From the NCBI GenBank assembly GCA_903869675.1, contig CAIQAB010000006.1, forward strand, positions 26,654-90,653: 64,000 nt of DNA. The letters are read 5' to 3'. Below the pieces are notes generated by a model. It did no database searches. It had not been told where the DNA came from and saw only the letters and a list, made by a program, of their open reading frames with translations. Within the stretch, counting starts at the first letter, position 1; every line of letters starts with the position of its first letter. Positions 7,941 to 18,309 of this stretch are shown piece by piece. The position numbers and the translations under genes were made by a program. Origin of the DNA: an uncultured Verrucomicrobiota bacterium. Lineage in GTDB: Bacteria; Verrucomicrobiota; Verrucomicrobiia; Opitutales; Opitutaceae.

Positions 7941-9434
7941 ATGCCCCGCCGCCACCTTCTGGCCCTTGACCAGGGCACCACTTCTTCCCGCGCCATCGTC
8001 TTCGATCTCTCCGGCCGGCCTCTCGCCTCGGCCCGACGCGAGTTCGCCCAACACTACCCCCACCCCGGGTGGGTCGAACACAACCCGAATGACCTCTGGA
8101 GCACCACGCGCGATTGCGCAGCCGAGGCCCTCGCCCGCGCCGGCCTGGACGATACCGGCGTCGCCGCCGTAGGCATCACCAACCAGCGCGAGACCACCCT
8201 GCTCTGGGATCGCCGCACCGGCGCCCCCGTGCACCCCGCCATCGTCTGGCAGGACCGGCGCACCGCCGACCGCTGCGAAACGCTCCGCACCGCCGGCGCC
8301 GAGCCCTTCGTCGCCGCCCGCACCGGCCTGCGCCTCGACCCCTACTTCTCGGCCACCAAACTCGCCTGGCTGCTCGACCATACGCCCGGCGCCCGCACCG
8401 CCGCCGAGGCCGGGCATCTCGCCTTCGGCACCGTGGATACCTGGCTGCTCTGGCACCTCACCGCTGGCCGCGTCCACGCCACCGACGTCTCCAACGCCTC
8501 CCGCACCCTGCTGCTCAATCTGCAAACCCTGGCGTGGGACGCGGAACTGCTCCGTTTGTTTAACATCCCCGTTTCCGTGCTGCCCGAGGTGCGCGACACG
8601 GCGGGCCTTTTCGGCGAGGTTGCCCCCGGCCTGCCCGGCGCCGGCGCGCCCATCGCCGCGCTCGTCGGCGACCAACAAGCCGCACTCTTCGGTCAAGGCT
8701 GCCTCGCCCCCGGTTCCGCCAAGGCCACCTACGGAACCGGTTGCTTCCTCCTGCTCAACACCGGGGCCGCACCGGTCGTCTCCCGGCACCAACTCCTCAC
8801 CACCGCCGCTTGGCGCTTCGGCGGCCACGCCACCTATGCACTGGAAGGCGCCGTCTTCGCCGCCGGCGCCGTCGTGCAATGGCTGCGCGACGAGTTAAAA
8901 CTGGTCGCCTCCGCCGCCGAGCTCGATGCTCTCGCCGCCTCCGTGCCCGACGCCGGCGGGGCCTGGCTGGTGCCCGCCTTCACCGGCCTCGGCGCCCCGC
9001 ATTGGGACCCGCACGCACGCGGCGCGCTCGTCGGATTGACCCGCGGCATCAACCGCGCCCACGTCTGCTACGCTGCCCTCGAATCCATCGCCATGCAGAC
9101 CGTCGATCTGCTGGCCGCGATGGAACAAGATGCCGCCATCACCCTGCCCGAACTGCGGGTCGACGGTGGCGCCAGCCAGAGCACACCCCTCCTGCGCCTC
9201 CAAGCCGACCGGCTCGGCCGCCCCGTCATCCGCCCGGCCTGCATCGAGACGACCGCCCTCGGCGCGGCCGCCCTCGCCGGAGTCGGCACAGGGCTGATAG
9301 GACCAGATGCCTTCGCCGCCGACCGGTCCGGCGAGGTCCGTGTCGAACCGGCCCTCGACCCCGCCACCCGCGCTGCCCGCCACGCCGAGTGGATCCGTGC
9401 CGTCGCCCGCACCCGCGACTGGGCCCGACCATGA
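7941..9434 (+). CDS. glpK: Glycerol kinase
   Basis: Phosphorylates glycerol to sn-glycerol 3-phosphate. The 497 residues match the family length. The FGGY fold begins LLALDQGTTSSRAIVFD; glycerol-contact residues lie in GITNQRETTLLWDRR and IVWQDRRTAD. The nucleotide-binding half shows AKATYGTGCFLLLN, LEGAVFAAGAVVQWLRDEL and GLGAPHWDPHARG. The ATG at 7941 is used because the open frame further upstream lacks family similarity and overlaps panB. The leader is pyrimidine-rich. The stop overlaps the glpD start in an ATGA tetranucleotide, so kinase and dehydrogenase are translationally coupled for glycerol catabolism. Confidence 0.97.
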   Translation: MPRRHLLALDQGTTSSRAIVFDLSGRPLASARREFAQHYPHPGWVEHNPNDLWSTTRDCAAEALARAGLDDTGVAAVGITNQRETTLLWDRRTGAPVHPAIVWQDRRTADRCETLRTAGAEPFVAARTGLRLDPYFSATKLAWLLDHTPGARTAAEAGHLAFGTVDTWLLWHLTAGRVHATDVSNASRTLLLNLQTLAWDAELLRLFNIPVSVLPEVRDTAGLFGEVAPGLPGAGAPIAALVGDQQAALFGQGCLAPGSAKATYGTGCFLLLNTGAAPVVSRHQLLTTAAWRFGGHATYALEGAVFAAGAVVQWLRDELKLVASAAELDALAASVPDAGGAWLVPAFTGLGAPHWDPHARGALVGLTRGINRAHVCYAALESIAMQTVDLLAAMEQDAAITLPELRVDGGASQSTPLLRLQADRLGRPVIRPACIETTALGAAALAGVGTGLIGPDAFAADRSGEVRVEPALDPATRAARHAEWIRAVARTRDWARP

Positions 9435-10921
9435 ACCGCGTCCACTCGCTGGAAAAACTCCGCGCCGGCGAGGTCTTCGACCTGCTCGTCATCGGCGGCG
9501 GCGCGACAGGGCTGGGCGTGGCGGTCGACGCCGCCGCGCGCGGCTACACCGTGGCCCTGCTCGAACGAGGCGACTTCGCCAGCGGCACCTCCAGCCGCTC
9601 GACCAAACTCGTCCACGGCGGAGTCCGCTACCTCCGCCAGGGCGACCTCACCCTCGTCCGCACCGCCCTACGCGAGCGAGGTCTGCTCGCCCGCAACGCT
9701 CCCCACCTCGTCCACACACTCGATTTCATCATACCCGCCTACGGCCTGACCGACCGCACCTTCTACGGCCTCGGGCTGAAACTCTACGACACGCTGGCCG
9801 GCCCGCTCTCCCTCGGGTCCTCCAGGATACTCGGCCGCCACGAAACACTGGAGCACTTGCTCAACATCGAGCCGTCCGGCCTGCGCGGCGGCGTCCTCTA
9901 CCGTGACGCCCAGTTCGACGACGCCCGCCTCGCCATCACGCTCGCGCTTACCGCAAACGACCACGACGCGGTGCTGCTGAATCATGCCGAGGTCCTCGAC
10001 TTCACCCGCGAAGACGGGCGGATCACCGGCGTGCTCGTGCGCGACCGCATCGGCGGCGGCGACCTCAGCGTCCGAGCCCGCTTCGTGATCAATGCCACCG
10101 GCGTGTATGTCGACGCCCTCCGCGCACTCGAAGATCCTGCCGCCGCGCCGCGGGTAAGCGTGAGCCAAGGCGCGCACCTCGTGCTGCCGCGCCGCTTTCT
10201 CCCTGGCGCCAGCGCCCTGATGGTGCCCAAGACCGACGACGGGCGCGTGCTCTTCGCCATCCCGTGGCGTGACCGTGTGCTGGTCGGCACAACCGATACG
10301 GCCCGGCCCGCACCCGAGGCCGAGCCGCGCGCGCTAGCCGAGGAGTGCGCCTTTCTGCTCTCACACGCCCGCCGCTACCTCTCCGAAACCCCCTCGGCCG
10401 GGGACGTGTTAAGCGTCTTCGCCGGTCAGCGACCACTGGTGCGCGGCAAAGCCGGCGCAGAGACGAAGAGCCTATCACGCGACCACTCCATTTCGATCGG
10501 ACCGGGCGGCTTGCTGACTGTTGCCGGCGGCAAGTGGACCACCTACCGGGCCATCGCCGAGGAGATCGTGGACCTCGCGGCTAAAATCACAGGGCTGCCC
10601 CCAAAGCCCTGCCCCACCGCCGGCCTGCCCTTACGCGCCTCCACCCCGATCCTCCCCGGCTCGGAACCGCTCCACCGCCAGCTGCCCTACTTTGAAGCCG
10701 AGGTCCGCCGCGCCGCGCGGGAGGAAGCCGCCCAGACAGTCGAGGATGTGCTCTCGCGACGCACCCGCTGCTTGTTGCTCAACGCCCGTGCCGCATCCGC
10801 TTGCGCGCCACGCGTCGCCGCCATCCTCGCCGAGGAACTAGGCCACGAAGACGCCTGGATCGCCGCCCAGACGGCCGCTTTCCAGACGCTCGCGGCAGAC
10901 TACCTCTACCCGGTCGATTGA
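9431..10921 (+). CDS. glpD: Aerobic glycerol-3-phosphate dehydrogenase
   Basis: FAD-dependent membrane-associated enzyme that oxidises glycerol 3-phosphate to dihydroxyacetone phosphate and passes electrons to quinones. It has 496 residues. The dinucleotide-binding motif is LLVIGGGATGLGVAVDAA near residues 18-35. The family block SGTSSRSTKLVHGGVRYL follows, with FVINATGVYVDALR and the C-terminal GGLLTVAGGKWTTYR. A DAO_C-like helical domain fills the last 70 residues. The ATG overlaps the glpK stop by four bases. No glpF or glpR is seen nearby. A gene for a sugar dehydrogenase converges 10 bases after its stop. Confidence 0.95.
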   Translation: MNRVHSLEKLRAGEVFDLLVIGGGATGLGVAVDAAARGYTVALLERGDFASGTSSRSTKLVHGGVRYLRQGDLTLVRTALRERGLLARNAPHLVHTLDFIIPAYGLTDRTFYGLGLKLYDTLAGPLSLGSSRILGRHETLEHLLNIEPSGLRGGVLYRDAQFDDARLAITLALTANDHDAVLLNHAEVLDFTREDGRITGVLVRDRIGGGDLSVRARFVINATGVYVDALRALEDPAAAPRVSVSQGAHLVLPRRFLPGASALMVPKTDDGRVLFAIPWRDRVLVGTTDTARPAPEAEPRALAEECAFLLSHARRYLSETPSAGDVLSVFAGQRPLVRGKAGAETKSLSRDHSISIGPGGLLTVAGGKWTTYRAIAEEIVDLAAKITGLPPKPCPTAGLPLRASTPILPGSEPLHRQLPYFEAEVRRAAREEAAQTVEDVLSRRTRCLLLNARAASACAPRVAAILAEELGHEDAWIAAQTAAFQTLAADYLYPVD

Positions 10922-10931
10922 GTCCCGGCGA

Positions 10932-12398
10932 CTACTGCGCCGGCACCAACCGCACCACGCGGCCCGGATCCTCCAGACACACGTAAACCAAGCCGTCCGG
11001 CCCGGTCTGCACCGAACGCACCCGGCCGATACCGCGAAACAACACCTCTTGGGATTTCACCTTCCCTCCTTCGAGGACGAGGCGGCGCAGCTCCTGCTGT
11101 TTCAAGGAGCCGATCAGGATGTTGCCCTTCCAGCCGGGAAAACGCTCACCGACGTAAAAATCGAGGCCGCAGACTGCGATCGAGGGCGTCCAGTGAATAA
11201 CCGGCTGCTCCAGCCCGTCGCGCGCGGTCTCGGCGGTGATGGGCGTGCCATTGTAATTCATGCCGTAGGTGATGAGCGGCCAGCCAAAGTTACCGCCGCG
11301 CTTGATACGGTTAAGCTCGTCGCCGCCGCGCGGACCATGCTCGTTTTCCCAAATTTCAAGGCCGTCGCCGGTGGTGCCTGGGCGCGCCGCCAACCCCTGC
11401 GGGTTGCGGTGGCCGTAGCTCCAGATCGTGGGCAGGGCACCCGGGACGGATACGAAGGGATTGTCGGCCGGCACACGACCGTCGTCGAAAATACGATGGA
11501 TCTTGCCGTTGGGCCGCGTGAGATCTTGAGCCTGCTCCTGGGCGCCGCGCTCACCGATGCCGAAGAAAAGATAGCCCTGGTCAAACACCAGCCGCGTGCC
11601 GAAGTGCACACCGGCCTTGCGATAGAGCGCCCGCGGCGCGCGATAGATTTCCTGCTCATCCGTCCAACGACCAGCGCGGATCCGCCCGCGGACGATGGCG
11701 GTCATCGCGGTGCCGTCCTCGCCGGGGTCGCTAAACGCCAGATAGATCCAGCCGTTGCCCGGTTGCGCAAAGTCAGGATGGGCCCGAACGACCAGCAAAC
11801 CACCCTGGCCCTCGGCCCAAACCTTCGGAGTGCCCGCTATGGGCTCTGGCAAGAGCGCGCCTCCACGCCAAGCCCGCAAGGCTCCGGAGCGCTCAGCGAT
11901 GAGGAGCCCCTCCTCCCCGGGAAGAAAGGCGACCGACCACGGCACGCCGAGGCCAGTGGCCAAAGTCTCGACCCGGAACGAAGCCGCCTCGCTTTTCACC
12001 ACGGCGTCGGGGTCGAGAGGCTTGGCGTAGTTCGTGCCCGCTTCGCGGGCGCGGGCCGCCTTTTCACGAATAAAAACCACCAGCCCGCGCAGTCGGGGCG
12101 CGTCCAGCACCTCGCCAAAAGCGGGCATACCCAAGGTGGCGATGCCGCCAGTGATGATGCGTGTGAGGTGTTCATCACTGCCATCGCCATGCTTCCAAAT
12201 ATCGTCCACCAGACTGCCGCCGAGCCCACCCTCGAGGTTTTCCCCGTGACAGGAAACGCAGAACTGAGCGTAAAGCTTAGCCGCATCCTTGGTCAGCTCC
12301 ACTGGAGGAGTGGCCGGGGCAGACTGGGCGGACAACGAAACGGCCGCCAAAAAAAGGCCGGACCAGAGGCGGAGTGCGGGGGTAAAGGTGGGGGGCAT
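10932..12398 (-). CDS. Cytochrome c / PQQ-type aldose sugar dehydrogenase fusion (secreted)
   Basis: A 488-residue protein with a signal peptide (LWSGLFLAAVSLSAQ). An N-terminal class I cytochrome c domain follows, with haem site CVSCH in YAQFCVSCHGENLEGG and a possible distal ligand in TLGMPAFGEVL. From about residue 140 it is a GSDH/soluble glucose-dehydrogenase-type propeller: LGVPWSVAFLPGEEGLLIAE, IWSYGHRNPQGLA, ENEHGPRGGDELN and GGNFGWPLITYG. This suggests periplasmic sugar oxidation with intramolecular electron transfer to the haem. The real cofactor (PQQ) is inferred from the family. The ATG at 12398 is chosen because the signal peptide starts there; the open frame extends to 12665 without similarity. 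Confidence 0.88.
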   Translation of the reverse strand: MPPTFTPALRLWSGLFLAAVSLSAQSAPATPPVELTKDAAKLYAQFCVSCHGENLEGGLGGSLVDDIWKHGDGSDEHLTRIITGGIATLGMPAFGEVLDAPRLRGLVVFIREKAARAREAGTNYAKPLDPDAVVKSEAASFRVETLATGLGVPWSVAFLPGEEGLLIAERSGALRAWRGGALLPEPIAGTPKVWAEGQGGLLVVRAHPDFAQPGNGWIYLAFSDPGEDGTAMTAIVRGRIRAGRWTDEQEIYRAPRALYRKAGVHFGTRLVFDQGYLFFGIGERGAQEQAQDLTRPNGKIHRIFDDGRVPADNPFVSVPGALPTIWSYGHRNPQGLAARPGTTGDGLEIWENEHGPRGGDELNRIKRGGNFGWPLITYGMNYNGTPITAETARDGLEQPVIHWTPSIAVCGLDFYVGERFPGWKGNILIGSLKQQELRRLVLEGGKVKSQEVLFRGIGRVRSVQTGPDGLVYVCLEDPGRVVRLVPAQ

Positions 12399-12464
12399 GG
12401 CGAAATGTTTGGCCTTGGACGCTTGCCCCGCAAGCAGCCGGAAGTCTCTTTTAAGGGAATTCTG

Positions 12465-12932
12465 ATGCCTTCTAAACCAATACCCGGCTCCACCGGCGAG
12501 GTCCTCACCTGCCTGCCCTCGCCTTACCAGCCCCACCCCGCCACCGGCCTGCTCTACCTCCCGCGTTTCCTCGCCAAGATTCGTTACGTGCAGGCGCACG
12601 GGACCCTGCCGAAAAGCTATGCGAAGAACTACAAACGCGGGCTGGATCGCTTCCTCTGTCTGCACCTTGGGATCGATCCCGGCGCGGTCGAGACCATGGT
12701 GCTCGGCACCGCCCCGGGCGATGATGCCGCAGTCGAGGCCGGCCTGCGAACCCTGCTACCGATGGAAATCCGGGCGATCAAATGGAACCGCGAACTCTGC
12801 CAACGCGGGATGAGCGAGGAGGGTCGAAAGTTCCTCGCCGAAGCCTTGACCGCCATGGGCTGCGCCGACCGCATCCCCCAGATCGTCAGCGTGCCCGATT
12901 TGATCGATTTCGACGAGGGGCGGATCGAGTAA
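12465..12932 (+). CDS. DUF5069 domain protein
   Basis: A 155-residue soluble protein. The arrangement PHPATGLLYLPRFLAKIRY followed by an acidic and basic helix, and GIDPGAVETMVL, resembles the DUF5069 family, which is frequent in Verrucomicrobiota and has no known function. The ATG at 12465 has an AAGGGA sequence about 10 bases upstream, one of the few Shine-Dalgarno-like sites in the window. The open frame further upstream overlaps the divergent dehydrogenase gene and is not coding. It ends seven bases before the convergent phoR stop. Confidence 0.75.
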   Translation: MPSKPIPGSTGEVLTCLPSPYQPHPATGLLYLPRFLAKIRYVQAHGTLPKSYAKNYKRGLDRFLCLHLGIDPGAVETMVLGTAPGDDAAVEAGLRTLLPMEIRAIKWNRELCQRGMSEEGRKFLAEALTAMGCADRIPQIVSVPDLIDFDEGRIE

Positions 12933-12938
12933 AAACGC

Positions 12939-14270
<1,332 letters not shown>

Positions 14271-14381
14271 GGGGACAGCACCAAAATAAAAACGGCTTAC
14301 AGCACGCACAGGGCCAGACTAGCCATAGTCGCGGCCAGTTGCCCGACCCGCCACCAAGCGCCAGACCGAGCAGCCCAGCGC

Positions 14382-15131
14382 TCAGGTGTTCGCCGCCTCA
14401 GAAGAACGCCGCTCGGCAAAGCGGTAGCCCACACCACGGATCGTCTCGATCCAGTCGGCCTCGCCACCCAGTTTTTCCCGCAAACGACGCACATGAGTAT
14501 CGACCGTGCGGGTCTCGATCTCGGTCTCGTAGTTCCAGACATTAATCAACAGGTGCTCGCGCGTCTGCACCCGGCCCCGGCGCTCCATCAATAAGCGCAG
14601 CAACTTAAACTCGGTTGCCGTCAATTCCACCGGCTGGTCGCTGACCGTCACCGCATGACGCTCCCCATCCAGCACAATCAGCCCGGCACTTATCAATTTC
14701 GGCACCTCCGGCACCCCTTCATTGACCCGGCGCAAGATAGTCTGAATCCGCAAAATCAATTCCTTGGTGCTAAATGGCTTACACAGGTAGTCATCCGCCC
14801 CGGTCTCCAGACCCTGGATGCGGTCGCTCTCCTCCGTCTTGGCGGTAAGGAAAATCACCGGCACCTTCTTGAGCTTGGGATCAGCCCGCAACATGCGGCA
14901 GATCTGGATGCCATTGAGGTCAGGCATCATCACATCCAGCACCACCAGATCCGGCAAAAAAGTCCGCGCGAACCCCACACTGCGGTTTGGATCGTTCAAA
15001 GCCTCCACCGTGTAGCCTTTGGCCTTGAGCGTATAGCTGAGCAACTCGGTGACATCCGTCTCGTCATCAACAACGAGAATCTTCTTGGCGGTGGCTGGCG
15101 GAGTAGAGTCCGACACGATGGAATTAGACAT
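14382..15131 (-). CDS. OmpR/PhoB-family response regulator
   Basis: A 249-residue transcription factor. The receiver domain shows KKILVVDDETDVTELL, phospho-acceptor Asp in PDLVVLDVMMPDLNG, and the conserved Lys in DYLCKPFSTKELI. The C-terminal winged helix is ELTATEFKLLRLLMERRG through TVDTHVRRLREKLG to IRGVGYRFAE. It is the partner of the histidine kinase encoded directly downstream. The ATG at 15131 (MSNSIVSDS) is chosen; an in-frame ATG at 15164 adds eleven residues. The PhoB-like assignment rests on overall architecture, and the regulon cannot be read from this window. Confidence 0.92.
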   Translation of the reverse strand: MSNSIVSDSTPPATAKKILVVDDETDVTELLSYTLKAKGYTVEALNDPNRSVGFARTFLPDLVVLDVMMPDLNGIQICRMLRADPKLKKVPVIFLTAKTEESDRIQGLETGADDYLCKPFSTKELILRIQTILRRVNEGVPEVPKLISAGLIVLDGERHAVTVSDQPVELTATEFKLLRLLMERRGRVQTREHLLINVWNYETEIETRTVDTHVRRLREKLGGEADWIETIRGVGYRFAERRSSEAANT

Positions 15132-15343
15132 GTTGTAGGGACTGAATGAGACGCAGGTTACCATCGCTCGGCTAACCGCCTAGGGGAATCCCTGCGTGTT
15201 TCACAAATGTTACAGCGGTAAAAGCAGGCGCGACTCCGGTGTTTGCAACCGAATACCACGGCGGTGTTCTGGCATTGCTCCGGACGGAGCACGCGGACTA
15301 CACCCACCCTTCCGCTTTTACCTTCCCCCGTCCTTTCCCGCGC

Positions 15344-16132
15344 ATGTCACCCGCTCCCAACCTGCTTCCCATGCCCGCGCACGTGGCCATCATCATGGAT
15401 GGGAACGGTCGCTGGGCCCGGCAGCGAGGTCTGCCGCGGCTTGAAGGCCACCGTCGCGGCGTCGAATCGGTGCGGACCGTCACCCACGCCGCCCGCGCCC
15501 TTGGCATCCGTATGCTCACCCTATACGCGTTCTCGGTTGAGAACTGGCGCCGACCCGAGGAGGAGGTCGGCGGGCTGATGGCCCTGCTGGAAACCTTCCT
15601 CGCCCTTGAAAAAGCCGGCATGATCCGCGATCAAGTCCGCCTGCGCGCCATCGGCCGCATCGACGCCCTGCCGCCCCGCGCCCGCAGCGCCCTGCTCGAC
15701 ACCATCGCGGCCACCGCCCACTGCACCGGTCACACCCTCGTGCTCGCACTGAACTACGGCGCCCGCACCGAGGTGCTTGACGCCGCCCGGGCCTTCGCCG
15801 CCGGCGTCGCGGCCGGCACCGCCCGCCTGGAGGACGCCGACACCTGGGAAGGTTTCGCCCGCCACCTTTACACCCACGACCTACCCGACCCCGACCTCGT
15901 CATCCGCACCTCCGGAGAAACCCGCCTGAGCAACTTCCTCCTCGTCCAGTCCGCCTACGCCGAGTTCGTTTTCAGCCCCGTGCTCTGGCCGGAATTCGGC
16001 CGCGCCGAGTTGGAATCCGCAGTAAACGACTACCGCCGCCGCGAACGCCGCTACGGCCTCACTGGCGAACAAGTTTCCCACCCCGGTCCGGGCATCTCAT
16101 CACAAACCGAACCCGCCCCAGCCATCATCTAG
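15344..16132 (+). CDS. uppS: Isoprenyl transferase (undecaprenyl diphosphate synthase)
   Basis: Adds isopentenyl units to farnesyl diphosphate to make the lipid carrier for peptidoglycan and O-antigen. The protein is about 262 residues. The pyrophosphate site is HVAIIMDGNGRWARQRG (catalytic Asp in MDGNG), followed by LEGHRRGVESVR, LTLYAFSVENWRRP and the C-terminal signature DLVIRTSGETRLSNFLL with SAYAEFVF. The ATG at 15344 is used; a second candidate is the ATG at 15371 (MPAHVAIIMDG). The leader is strongly pyrimidine-rich. It is first in the uppS-cdsA-dxr-rseP block. Confidence 0.95.
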   Translation: MSPAPNLLPMPAHVAIIMDGNGRWARQRGLPRLEGHRRGVESVRTVTHAARALGIRMLTLYAFSVENWRRPEEEVGGLMALLETFLALEKAGMIRDQVRLRAIGRIDALPPRARSALLDTIAATAHCTGHTLVLALNYGARTEVLDAARAFAAGVAAGTARLEDADTWEGFARHLYTHDLPDPDLVIRTSGETRLSNFLLVQSAYAEFVFSPVLWPEFGRAELESAVNDYRRRERRYGLTGEQVSHPGPGISSQTEPAPAII

Positions 16133-16168
16133 GCCAAGCACCGGCCGCCTCATCCCCCTTTTTCTCTC

Positions 16169-17005
16169 ATGCGCCAACGCATCCTCAGCACCTTTGGCCT
16201 CTGGGCCGTCGTCATCGGTTGCATCCATTTCTTCGGCGTCACCGGCGGGGTGTGGCTGATCTCCGCCGTCGCCGTGCTGACCCTGCGCGAGTTCTACCAA
16301 ATGGTCCACCGCATGGGCCTGGATCCCTTCGATAAGGTCGGCATGACCCTCGGCGCACTCGTTATGCTGGCGCCCTTCTACGCCACCCGGCTCCTGCCCG
16401 CCGCACCCGAACTCGCCGCCCCCGGCACCATTCTGGCCGCCGCCGTAGTCGTGTTTGCCCTGCGCGTAATCGCCGAGCGCCGCCCGGACAACCGCGTCGA
16501 AACTCTCGCGTGGTCACTCTTCGGCGTGCTCTATGTGCCGTTCATGCTGTCGTTTCTGGTGCGCATCACCGTCGAGGCCCGCTCCGGCCTGATGCTGGTG
16601 ATCTGGCTGATCGCAGTGTCAAAGTTCTGCGACGTCGGCGCCCTTCTCTCCGGTCTCGCCTTCGGCCGCCACAAGATGGCCCCGGACATCAGCCCGAAAA
16701 AAACCTGGGAGGGCGCGGTCGGCGGGGTGCTGATCTCGGCCGGCGTCGGCGCGGCCCTCGCCCACTTCATGGCGCGCTTCTATCCGCCCGAATTCACCCC
16801 GCTGCGCGCCGCCCTCATCGCCATGCCGATCGCCATGCTCGCCATCGTGTCGGACCTGATCGAGTCGGTGATCAAGCGCCGCGCCGACACCAAGGACGCC
16901 GGCCAAGCCATCCCCGGCATCGGCGGCATGTTCGATCTGTCCGACAGCCTCATTCTGACTGCACCGGCCGGCTACATCGCCTTCGCCCTGCTCCACGGGC
17001 TCTGA
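16169..17005 (+). CDS. cdsA: Phosphatidate cytidylyltransferase CdsA
   Basis: Makes CDP-diacylglycerol from phosphatidic acid and CTP at the inner membrane. It has 278 residues and about seven or eight transmembrane helices. Family elements are SKFCDVGALLSGLAFGRHK, PDISPKKTWEGAVGG and the C-terminal signature near residues 229-260, SDLIESVIKRRADTKDAG followed by PGIGGMFDLSDS. In the common signature the last part reads P-G-H-G-G-x-x-D-R; here Ile251 and Leu257 occupy the His and Arg positions. The catalytic Lys and Asp pairs remain. It starts 36 bases after uppS and ends 11 before dxr, so it is probably one operon. Confidence 0.93.
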   Translation: MRQRILSTFGLWAVVIGCIHFFGVTGGVWLISAVAVLTLREFYQMVHRMGLDPFDKVGMTLGALVMLAPFYATRLLPAAPELAAPGTILAAAVVVFALRVIAERRPDNRVETLAWSLFGVLYVPFMLSFLVRITVEARSGLMLVIWLIAVSKFCDVGALLSGLAFGRHKMAPDISPKKTWEGAVGGVLISAGVGAALAHFMARFYPPEFTPLRAALIAMPIAMLAIVSDLIESVIKRRADTKDAGQAIPGIGGMFDLSDSLILTAPAGYIAFALLHGL

Positions 17006-17016
17006 GCCTCCGCCCC

Positions 17017-18195
17017 ATGGCTCCAGCCCCGTCCGCCCTCCGCCGCAAACGCGTCGTCCTGCTCGGCGCCACCGGCTCGATCGGGGAAAACACGCTCCGC
17101 GTCCTGCGTGCCCACCCCGACGCCCTCGAATTGGTCGGCGTCGCCGCCCACGCCAACACCGGCAAACTCCTCGCCGTCGCCCGGGAATTCGGCGTGCGCC
17201 ACCTCGCCCTCTTCGACTCCGCCGCATCCGCCGCCGCCCGCGCCCAACTGCCACCCGGCGCCACTCTGCACGGCCCCGGCATCGAGGGGCTGGAGTCGGT
17301 CGCCACCCTGCCCGAAGCCGACGTGGTGCTCGTCGCGGTGGTCGGCGTCGCCGGCCTGCGCCCCGCCCTCGCCGCCCTCGCCGCCGGCAAGGACCTCGCC
17401 CTCGCCTCCAAGGAAATTCTCGTGCTGGCCGGCGCGCACGTGCTCGCCGCCGCAAAAAAATCCGGCGCCCGCCTGCTCCCGGTCGATTCCGAGCACAACG
17501 CCGTTTTCCAGTGCCTGCAGGGCCACGCCCACGCGGAGGTCCGCCGCGTCGTGCTGACCGCCTCGGGCGGCGCCTTCCGCGACTGGCCCGCCGACCGCCT
17601 GGTCTCCGCCACCGTGGCCGATGCCCTGCGTCACCCCAACTGGTCCATGGGCCCGAAAATCACGGTCGACAGCGCTACTCTCGCCAACAAAGGCCTGGAG
17701 TTGATCGAGGCCGCCGTGCTCTTCGACCTGCGTCCCGAACAGTGCGCCGCCGTGATCCACCCGCAGAGTATCGTGCACTGCCTGGTCGAATTCACGGATG
17801 GGGCCATGCTCGCCCAACTCTGCCCGCCGTCGATGACCTTCCCTATCCAGCACGCCTTGCTGCACCCGGCGCGCGGCCCGGTCGGCACCGACACAGGCCT
17901 TTCGCTCGATCGCCTGCTGAATCTGGAATTCCGTCCCGCCGACGAAGGCCGTTTCCCGATGCTACGGCTAGCCCGCGAGGCCCTCGCGCAAGGAGGCGCT
18001 GCCCCAGCCGTCTACAACGCCGCCAATGAAGTCGCCGTCGCCGCATTCCTCGCCGGCCGCCTGCCCTTCCTCGGGATCCCGCGCGTGACCGAGACCACCC
18101 TCGCCTCCCTCGCTACCGCGCCAGCCGGCGACCTCTCTGCCATCCTCGCCGCCGACGCCGAGGCGCGAAGCCTCGCTGAACGAGAGCTTCTTTAA
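17017..18195 (+). CDS. dxr: 1-deoxy-D-xylulose 5-phosphate reductoisomerase
   Basis: Second enzyme of the MEP isoprenoid pathway, giving the precursors used by UppS two genes earlier. It has 392 residues, as expected. NADPH binding is in VLLGATGSIGENTLRVLR. Metal-binding residues lie in LLPVDSEHNAVFQCLQG, the substrate flap around TASGGAFRDWP, and the signature is MGPKITVDSATLANKGLE followed by VIHPQSIVHCLVEF. The ATG at 17017 (MAPAPSALRRKRVV) is chosen; the open frame continues upstream through cdsA in another frame and is not coding there. Confidence 0.97.
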   Translation: MAPAPSALRRKRVVLLGATGSIGENTLRVLRAHPDALELVGVAAHANTGKLLAVAREFGVRHLALFDSAASAAARAQLPPGATLHGPGIEGLESVATLPEADVVLVAVVGVAGLRPALAALAAGKDLALASKEILVLAGAHVLAAAKKSGARLLPVDSEHNAVFQCLQGHAHAEVRRVVLTASGGAFRDWPADRLVSATVADALRHPNWSMGPKITVDSATLANKGLELIEAAVLFDLRPEQCAAVIHPQSIVHCLVEFTDGAMLAQLCPPSMTFPIQHALLHPARGPVGTDTGLSLDRLLNLEFRPADEGRFPMLRLAREALAQGGAAPAVYNAANEVAVAAFLAGRLPFLGIPRVTETTLASLATAPAGDLSAILAADAEARSLAERELL

Positions 18196-18241
18196 CCCCG
18201 ATCACGCCGACAGACGGGGATTAATAAAAAATCCTCCCGCA

Positions 18242-18271
18242 ATCCGCACCCATCCGTGCTATCCGTGGTCT
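18242..18271. repeat. Intergenic 'ATCCGTG' repeat element
   Basis: The gap between dxr and rseP contains three ATCCG units in succession (ATCCGCACC, ATCCGTGCT, ATCCGTGGTC). A very similar arrangement recurs at 59617-59650. It lies only in intergenic DNA and seems to be a dispersed short repeat of this genome; its function is unknown. Confidence 0.5.
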
Positions 18272-18309
18272 AAACCGGCGTCCGACCGCTCCCATCCCTT
18301 ACCCTATTC

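Noticed and set aside
8741..9430. Upstream extension of glpD through glpK
   Set aside because: Arg/Pro-rich out-of-frame reading of glpK; GlpD homology begins at 9431.
11049..12464. Long N-terminal extension of the DUF5069 frame
   Set aside because: It overlaps the whole cytochrome/sugar dehydrogenase gene in antisense; similarity begins only at 12465, where a Shine-Dalgarno-like box also lies.
18201..18235. CCCCG...CGGGG hairpin after dxr as a terminator
   Set aside because: The stem is short with a long loop and the following bases on the plus strand are A-rich, not T-rich.
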